From Acidobacteriota bacterium (GTDB lineage Bacteria; Acidobacteriota; Aminicenantia; UBA2199), in NCBI GenBank assembly GCA_021817755.1, contig JAKAGC010000058.1, positions 1 to 11,606 on the forward strand: DNA of 11,606 nucleotides, given 5' to 3'. Both the position numbers and the translations under genes were made by a program. The notes under the pieces were generated by a model. That model was not told the origin of the DNA and ran no database searches. It was given only the letters and a program-made list of their open reading frames with translations. Of this stretch, positions 8,216 to 11,606 are shown in pieces (position 1 is the first letter of the stretch; every line of letters starts with the position of its first letter).

Positions 8216-8446
8216 TTACTGTTCCGATGTTCCACCCACAGTGCATTGCGGGGTACCGCCAACAATTGTTCTACAAGTACAGGTAATACTCTGAGAGCAA
8301 CTATCACCGTTATTTAAACAAGGTGCATTCCAATCGCATGTCAACCATGCTGCTTCTGCTTTATGAAAGAATAACTCATACGATGAAATGACAAATACAA
8401 ACACAATAAAGCCGATAAATAAAACTTTTAAGATTCTCTTAAGCAT
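8216..8446 (-). CDS. Small exported six-cysteine peptide, unit 1
   Basis: A 76-residue precursor. Residues 1-4 are basic, residues 7-20 strongly hydrophobic, and SSYELFFHKAEA leads to a probable signal-peptidase site after A32 (A-E-A). The mature part of about 44 residues has cysteines at 37, 43, 50, 56, 58 and 68, spaced C-x5-C-x6-C-x5-C-x-C-x9-C, enough for three disulfides outside the cytoplasm. ATG at 8446 is preceded by AAGGAG (8462-8457) with 10-base spacing. I recall small NVEALA-type exported peptides of Bacteroidales being encoded beside 6-bladed propellers; organisation is similar but I see no clear sequence match. Function is unknown: signal, toxin, adhesin component or protein-ligand are possible. 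The homologues in units 2 and 3 confirm that it is a real gene. Confidence 0.82.
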   Translation of the reverse strand: MLKRILKVLFIGFIVFVFVISSYELFFHKAEAAWLTCDWNAPCLNNGDSCSQSITCTCRTIVGGTPQCTVGGTSEQ

Positions 8447-8608
8447 TTTTTGTATTCTCCTTTAAATAGAATTGGTGCTGAAATACCGCTATGGATTTAA
8501 TAATATCCATAGTTTTGCAATATACTTCTCTCAACGAAAAATGATTATGGGTTCCACTTGATTCAGAAATTGCAAAAATTTTACCATTAATTGCTTTTAT
8601 TTGATTCA
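8447..8608 (-). promoter_or_regulatory. Conserved 5' leader of peptide 1, with hairpin
   Basis: From the inferred transcription start near 8608 to the peptide ATG, about 162 bases of leader align with the leader of unit 2. A hairpin of CTATGGAT (8489-8496) and ATCCATAG (8505-8512) with an 8-base loop lies 27 bases upstream of the AAGGAG ribosome binding site. A 61-codon frame crosses the leader, but its ATG lies upstream of the inferred start site. A shorter frame, 8531-8587 (18 codons, starting MVKFLQF), is another possible upstream ORF. The function may be translational control or an RNA-based switch. Confidence 0.55.
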
Positions 8609-8614
8609 CATTAT

Positions 8615-8643
8615 TTGATACCATATCAAAATTATTTTGTCAA
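8615..8643 (-). promoter_or_regulatory. Promoter of cassette 1
   Basis: A perfect TTGACA (8643-8638) is followed after 17 bases by TATCAA (8620-8615). The same elements and spacing occur in unit 2, which supports function. In this copy a second TTGACA (8652-8647) sits 9 bases further upstream, giving a TTGACA-ATG-TTGACA direct repeat that could be an operator or chance. The promoter lies only about 60 bases beyond the stop of propeller 2. Confidence 0.6.
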
Positions 8644-8698
8644 CATTGTCAACTTATTAGTGATTCAAAAAAAAATCAAAATTCAAATGCATTAAAAA

Positions 8699-9733
8699 CT
8701 ATTTAACATCTACCACGTGCAATTCCCATTCTTCCGTATCCTGGTTATCCACCAACCAGTAGAATTTATCTTCCCATATTGTATAATTTCGTAAATCCCA
8801 ATAATTTACCCAGGGAATGTACGCTTTTCTAATATTATTACCTTTCCAATCGCAAATCACAACTTCGCGGTTATTTCCAATGCGTTTATAAGTAAGAAAA
8901 TAGAATTTATTTTTACCCACATAGAACCTGAAAAAAGCTGGAAAATACTCCGGTTGATCATAGTAAAATTCCGAGTTAAATGAATCAATTTTCCCTGATT
9001 CTTTAATATTTCCAAAAAATTCCGCTGAATAATTTTCCGGGACTTTGATTTTTTCTAATTCCAATCTGACCTGAGACAGTTTATCACCATTGGAATCGTA
9101 AACTTGTGCAAATAACCCCCGGTCTGAATCGCAAATAAAAATTCGGTTTTCAAAAATACATACATTCTGTTCCGATTTTATAAGAGTCAATGGTCTTTTA
9201 TTCCCTTTCCAGGTAATCGAAGGAATTTCGTAATAATATAAAACCTTTTCATATTTCATTTCATTTTCAACATTTAAAAAATAGAGGGAAATACTATATG
9301 ATGAGCCCGCCGAAGATCTTTGGCGTGTACTGGTTTCGATTAGAAATTTATCTTTCACAGGAAGTATATAATTGACACCACGTAAATGGGTTTTGATTTC
9401 TTTAATAAATTTTCCATCTCGAGTAAAAAATAGACTTTTTTTCATACAATACAGATAAATGTATTCAGGAGAGAGTTGAACAAATCCAAGGCATAGATTT
9501 TCGGAAGGGCCCTCGCCGCGGTGAAACAGTTGTTTTTGATATTTGAAATCTTTCATCGAATATTGATGAAGTTGTTTTCCATTATCGATTACTAGTAACT
9601 GACCGGAATCGATTAGAATATAGTCAGGGTTTCCTACCTCATGAAGAACAGTTAATTTACGGCTCTGTAAATAAGCAGTACCAATTAAAACAAATATAAA
9701 AAACAGCACACATTTTTTTTTCATTTTTCTCAT
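8699..9733 (-). CDS. Exported 6-bladed beta-propeller protein, unit 2
   Basis: A 344-residue paralogue of the proteins in units 1 and 3, closer to that of unit 3. The N-terminal signal includes KKK and a hydrophobic core to about residue 23. GEGPSE (73-78) is the family motif, followed by blades with FFTRDGKFIKEI, ITWKGNKRPLTLI, FENRIFICDSDRGLFAQ and FFRFYVGKNKFYFLTY, ending in the common WLVDNQDTEEWELH. The annotated ATG at 9733 has no ribosome binding site; the fourth codon, ATG at 9724, is an equally good start. Poor initiation signals and the strong hairpin upstream suggest lower output than the peptide gene. The protein is probably exported and partners peptide 2, by inference from the repeated pairing. 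Confidence 0.82.
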   Translation of the reverse strand: MRKMKKKCVLFFIFVLIGTAYLQSRKLTVLHEVGNPDYILIDSGQLLVIDNGKQLHQYSMKDFKYQKQLFHRGEGPSENLCLGFVQLSPEYIYLYCMKKSLFFTRDGKFIKEIKTHLRGVNYILPVKDKFLIETSTRQRSSAGSSYSISLYFLNVENEMKYEKVLYYYEIPSITWKGNKRPLTLIKSEQNVCIFENRIFICDSDRGLFAQVYDSNGDKLSQVRLELEKIKVPENYSAEFFGNIKESGKIDSFNSEFYYDQPEYFPAFFRFYVGKNKFYFLTYKRIGNNREVVICDWKGNNIRKAYIPWVNYWDLRNYTIWEDKFYWLVDNQDTEEWELHVVDVK

Positions 9734-9757
9734 TATATACTATAAAATCTATCACCG

Positions 9758-9794
9758 GCGGAAGGTAAAGGGAATTTGATTCCCTTTACTCCGC
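9758..9794 (-). promoter_or_regulatory. Intercistronic hairpin between peptide 2 and propeller 2
   Basis: The right arm ATTCCCTTTACTCCGC (9779-9794) pairs fully with 9758-9775 apart from a 2-base bulge (9763-9764), giving 16 base pairs around a 3-base loop. It starts 13 bases after the peptide stop. The sequence is unrelated to the hairpins of units 1 and 3, but the position is the same. No U-run follows, so simple termination is unlikely; RNA processing or 3'-end protection fits better. Confidence 0.8.
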
Positions 9795-9807
9795 AGATAG
9801 TTAAATA

Positions 9808-10041
9808 TTATTCAACTGGTTCTGAACCGATATTACACACAAAAGACGAACCATAAAACCTTGAACATGTGCATGTAATATTATCAGCGGAACAATCCTG
9901 TCCATTTAAAACACATTTTTTGTCCCAATCACATGAAAGATAAGCAGCATCTACCTTGTGAAAAAATAACTCATACGATGAGATGACAAATACAAACACG
10001 ATAAAGCAGATAAATAAAACCTTTAAGATTCTCTTAAGCAT
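9808..10041 (-). CDS. Small exported six-cysteine peptide, unit 2
   Basis: A 77-residue precursor whose first 29 residues match peptide 1 except for a cysteine at position 12, while the mature part differs at most positions. The cleavage region reads HKVDAA, with a probable cut after A32 or A33. Cysteines fall at 37, 43, 50, 57, 59 and 69, so one loop is a residue longer than in peptide 1. Conserved non-cysteine residues include CDW after the cleavage site and T-C-x-C in the middle. The ribosome binding site AAGGAG and its spacing are identical to unit 1. A fixed signal with a variable disulfide-rich core is a pattern known from toxins and other interaction peptides; the actual role is unknown. 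Confidence 0.82.
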   Translation of the reverse strand: MLKRILKVLFICFIVFVFVISSYELFFHKVDAAYLSCDWDKKCVLNGQDCSADNITCTCSRFYGSSFVCNIGSEPVE

Positions 10042-10203
10042 TTTTTGTATTCTCCTTTAAATAGAATTGGTGCAGAGATACCGCTATGGACTTAATAGTA
10101 CCATAGTTTTGCAATATACTTCTCTCAAAAAAAAATTTATTTTGGATTCCAATTGATTCATAAACTGTAAAGTTTTTACCATTAATTACACTTATTTTAT
10201 TCA
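10042..10203 (-). promoter_or_regulatory. Conserved 5' leader of peptide 2, with hairpin
   Basis: This aligns with the leader of unit 1 over its whole length, with compensating one-base indels. The hairpin here is CTATGG (10084-10089) with CCATAG (10101-10106), an 11-base loop and possible extra AC/GT pairs inside it. The inner pair that is T-A in unit 1 is C-G here, a possible compensatory change. An alternative upstream ORF (10084-10182, 32 codons, starting MVKTLQF) ends with a TAG inside the hairpin. Confidence 0.52.
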
Positions 10204-10209
10204 CATTAT

Positions 10210-10238
10210 TTGATATCATATCAAAATTGTTTTGTCAA
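10210..10238 (-). promoter_or_regulatory. Promoter of cassette 2
   Basis: TTGACA (10238-10233), a 17-base spacer and TATCAA (10215-10210) reproduce the arrangement of unit 1. The expected start site near 10203 leaves a leader of about 160 bases before the peptide ATG. Five bases upstream of the -35 lies a 16-base palindrome. Confidence 0.6.
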
Positions 10239-10242
10239 CACT

Positions 10243-10258
10243 ATTACTTATAAGTAAT
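10243..10258. promoter_or_regulatory. Perfect 16-base palindrome upstream of promoter 2, possible operator
   Basis: ATTACTTATAAGTAAT reads identically on both strands and lies immediately upstream of the -35 box of cassette 2. Such symmetry suits a dimeric regulator. The corresponding place in unit 1 keeps only part of it and is not symmetric, and AT-rich palindromes arise easily by chance. Confidence 0.25.
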
Positions 10259-10293
10259 TCAAAAAAGAATCAAAATTCATTTGATTTAAAAAA

Positions 10294-11331
10294 CTATTTC
10301 ACATCTGCGGCATGCAATTCCCATTCTTCCGTATCCTGGTTATCCACCAGCCAGTAGAATTTATCATTCCATATCGTGCAATTTTTAAAATCCCCAAATG
10401 CAACCCAAGGAACATACGCCTTTCTTTTCGAATTCCCTTTCCAATCGCATATAATCACCTCTCGATTATCACCGATGCGATTATATGTCAGAAAATATAT
10501 TTTATTTTCTCCAATATAAAATCTATAAAAAGCCGGAAAATAATCCGGTTGATCGTAATAAAATTCATTATTAAACAAATCCATTTTACCTGTTTCTTTC
10601 ATTTCTTTAAAAAATTCAGTGGAGTAATCATTAGGAACTTTGATCTTTTCCGATTCCAATCTCACCTGGTTGAGCCTATTACCATCCATATCATGAATCT
10701 GTACAAATAACCCTCTCTGCGAATCGCCAATAAATATACGATCTCCATAAACACAAACATCACGCACTTCTTTAATAATCGTTAGGGGTTTTTTATTGCC
10801 TTTCCATACCATAGAAGGATGTACCCAGCAATAGAGGGTTTTTTCCGGTTTCATTACTTTTTCGGGAGTATACCGGTAAATCGAAATATCAAACGATAAA
10901 CCGGTATCACGACTTCTTTTATAAGTTTCAATTAAGTACTTATCCTCTACCGGTCTAATGTAAGAAGTTCTTGCAGATGCTGTTCTAAATTCTTTTACAA
11001 ATTTTCCATCACGAGAAAAAAAGGAATTTTTTCCATTGCAATATAAATACACATAATTAGGGGATAGCCAGACGAAAGCAAGGCATGTCGCCTCAGTAGG
11101 GCCCTCTCCAAGCTTAAATAATTGCCTTTCATATTTAAAAGTTCTCATGGAATATACATGAAGCTGATTTATTAAATCTTTTATAAGGAGTTGCTTATTA
11201 TCAATTAATAATGCACATGGTTGAGCCAATTCCTTTAATACAGCTATTTTTGTACCACCTAAAAAATAACTTGTAAGTGACATTAATAACACGAAATAAA
11301 TTAATACCTTTTTAAAAATCATTTTAATCAT
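10294..11331 (-). CDS. Exported 6-bladed beta-propeller protein, unit 3
   Basis: A 345-residue paralogue with a hydrophobic N-terminal signal to about residue 26 and GEGPTE at 75-80. Blade patterns match unit 2: FFSRDGKFVKEF, MVWKGNKKPLTII, YGDRIFIGDSQRGLFVQ and FYRFYIGENKIYFLTY, ending in WLVDNQDTEEWELH. Units 2 and 3 share long stretches such as NEFYYDQPDYFPAF/SEFYYDQPEYFPAF. The ATG at 11331 has a poor ribosome binding site; the fourth codon, ATG at 11322, has GGAA at workable spacing and may be the true start. It lies 63 bases after the peptide 3 stop, behind a terminator-like hairpin. Confidence 0.82.
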   Translation of the reverse strand: MIKMIFKKVLIYFVLLMSLTSYFLGGTKIAVLKELAQPCALLIDNKQLLIKDLINQLHVYSMRTFKYERQLFKLGEGPTEATCLAFVWLSPNYVYLYCNGKNSFFSRDGKFVKEFRTASARTSYIRPVEDKYLIETYKRSRDTGLSFDISIYRYTPEKVMKPEKTLYCWVHPSMVWKGNKKPLTIIKEVRDVCVYGDRIFIGDSQRGLFVQIHDMDGNRLNQVRLESEKIKVPNDYSTEFFKEMKETGKMDLFNNEFYYDQPDYFPAFYRFYIGENKIYFLTYNRIGDNREVIICDWKGNSKRKAYVPWVAFGDFKNCTIWNDKFYWLVDNQDTEEWELHAADVK

Positions 11332-11346
11332 TCCAAAAAATTCGAG

Positions 11347-11375
11347 AAAAAGTAAAGAAGGTTAATTCTCCTTAC
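11347..11375 (-). terminator. Terminator-like hairpin between peptide 3 and propeller 3
   Basis: In the transcript, GUAAGGAG (11375-11368) can pair with UUCUUUAC (11359-11352) through eight pairs including two G-U wobbles, with an 8-base loop, directly followed by five U residues (11351-11347). This has the form of an intrinsic terminator or attenuator, weaker than the perfect stems in units 1 and 2. It would give an abundant peptide mRNA and limited read-through into the propeller gene. Confidence 0.45.
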
Positions 11376-11394
11376 CTCAGGATATTATAAAAAA

Positions 11395-11606
11395 TTATTG
11401 TACCGGTTCTCCACCTGCCGAACAGGCATATTGATACGCAGATAGCCTGACACAATGACAAGGAACGGTATCTGAACAAGATTGATTGTTCTCACTACAC
11501 GGGAAATTCCAATCGCATGTCAACCATGCTGCTTCTGCTTTATGAAAGAATAACTCATACGATGAAATGACAAATACAAACACAATAAAGCCGATAAATA
11601 AAACCT
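11395..11606 (-). CDS. Small exported six-cysteine peptide, unit 3 (start beyond window)
   Basis: The third peptide gene is cut by the window edge. Its frame continues to base 11606 and encodes VLFIGFIVFVFVISSYELFF exactly as in unit 1, so the true ATG lies about 20 bases outside; the internal GTG at 11583 is not the start. The signal is followed by HKAEAAWLTCDWN, identical to peptide 1, after which the sequence changes. The six cysteines keep the spacing C-x5-C-x6-C-x5-C-x-C-x9-C of peptide 1, but residues between them differ, and the end GGEPVQ resembles peptide 2. This partial sharing with both other copies suggests recombination between units. Confidence 0.82.
   Translation of the reverse strand, partial: VLFIGFIVFVFVISSYELFFHKAEAAWLTCDWNFPCSENNQSCSDTVPCHCVRLSAYQYACSAGGEPVQ

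Larger units (their letters stand above)
7091..11606 (-). repeat. Tandem array of three peptide + beta-propeller cassettes
   Basis: Three homologous cassettes follow one another on the minus strand: unit 3 (10294 to beyond 11606), unit 2 (8699-10293, including leader and promoter) and unit 1 (7091-8698). Each holds a peptide gene, an intergenic hairpin and a propeller gene. The complete units are 1608 and 1595 bases. Both intergenic regions before peptides 1 and 2 are exactly 252 bases and align along their whole length with small indels. Conservation is uneven: leader, signal-peptide DNA and propeller 3' ends are near-identical, while mature peptides, hairpins and most of the propeller genes diverge. 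This implies tandem duplication followed by diversification or recombination. More units may lie beyond 11606. Confidence 0.88.

Noticed and set aside
8216-8446. Assigning the peptides to the NVEALA or another RiPP precursor family
   Set aside because: The gene layout is similar, but the NVEALA motif itself is absent, no double-glycine leader is visible, and no modification or peptidase-transporter gene lies in the array.
8439-8624. A 61-codon frame overlapping the start of peptide 1 (similar one at 10034-10219)
   Set aside because: Its ATG lies within the promoter, upstream of the inferred transcription start. The two copies differ by compensating one-base indels that change the reading frame over about ten codons in the middle. 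The similarity is explained by conserved leader DNA.

Overview
The window is bacterial: Shine-Dalgarno sites, TTGACA-type promoters, 4-base stop/start overlaps and short intergenic gaps are all visible. It is AT-rich, and most so to the right of about 4.6 kb. The mix of a bacterial Ser/Thr-kinase-like membrane protein, a two-permease ABC-2 exporter and a cluster of exported 6-bladed beta-propeller proteins suggests an uncultured Gram-negative lineage such as Acidobacteriota/Candidatus Aminicenantota. That assignment is an impression, not a measurement. The TTGACA promoters argue against Bacteroidota, whose usual promoters differ.

Layout. (1) 1-1100, minus: the N-terminal part of a kinase-fold protein that lacks the recognisable catalytic residues and enters a transmembrane helix at the window edge. 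(2) 1266-4563, plus: a compact three-gene ABC-2 exporter operon (ATPase plus two permeases with 4-base overlaps), whose promoter position suggests a leaderless mRNA. (3) 4564-5235: a long AT-rich stretch without a convincing gene. (4) 5236-6933, plus: a lone AT-rich gene joining a GHKL/MORC-like ATPase to a probable PD-(D/E)XK nuclease domain, a design that resembles defence or DNA-processing proteins. (5) 7091-11606, minus: a tandem array of three cassettes. Each carries a small exported six-cysteine peptide followed by an exported 6-bladed beta-propeller of about 344 residues.

The array is the most unusual part. The two complete upstream regions are both exactly 252 bases long and share a TTGACA-N17-TATCAA promoter, a leader of about 160 nt with a small hairpin, and an almost unchanged signal-peptide coding sequence. 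The mature peptides differ strongly and keep only the cysteine spacing. Between each peptide gene and its propeller gene lies an inverted repeat whose sequence differs in every copy while the pairing is kept. The propeller genes diverge through most of their length but end in a nearly identical block, 59 bases being identical between two copies. This mosaic of fixed flanks around variable cores suggests a diversifying family of secreted peptides, each made with a dedicated propeller partner. The hairpin probably sets the ratio of peptide to propeller. Function is unknown.
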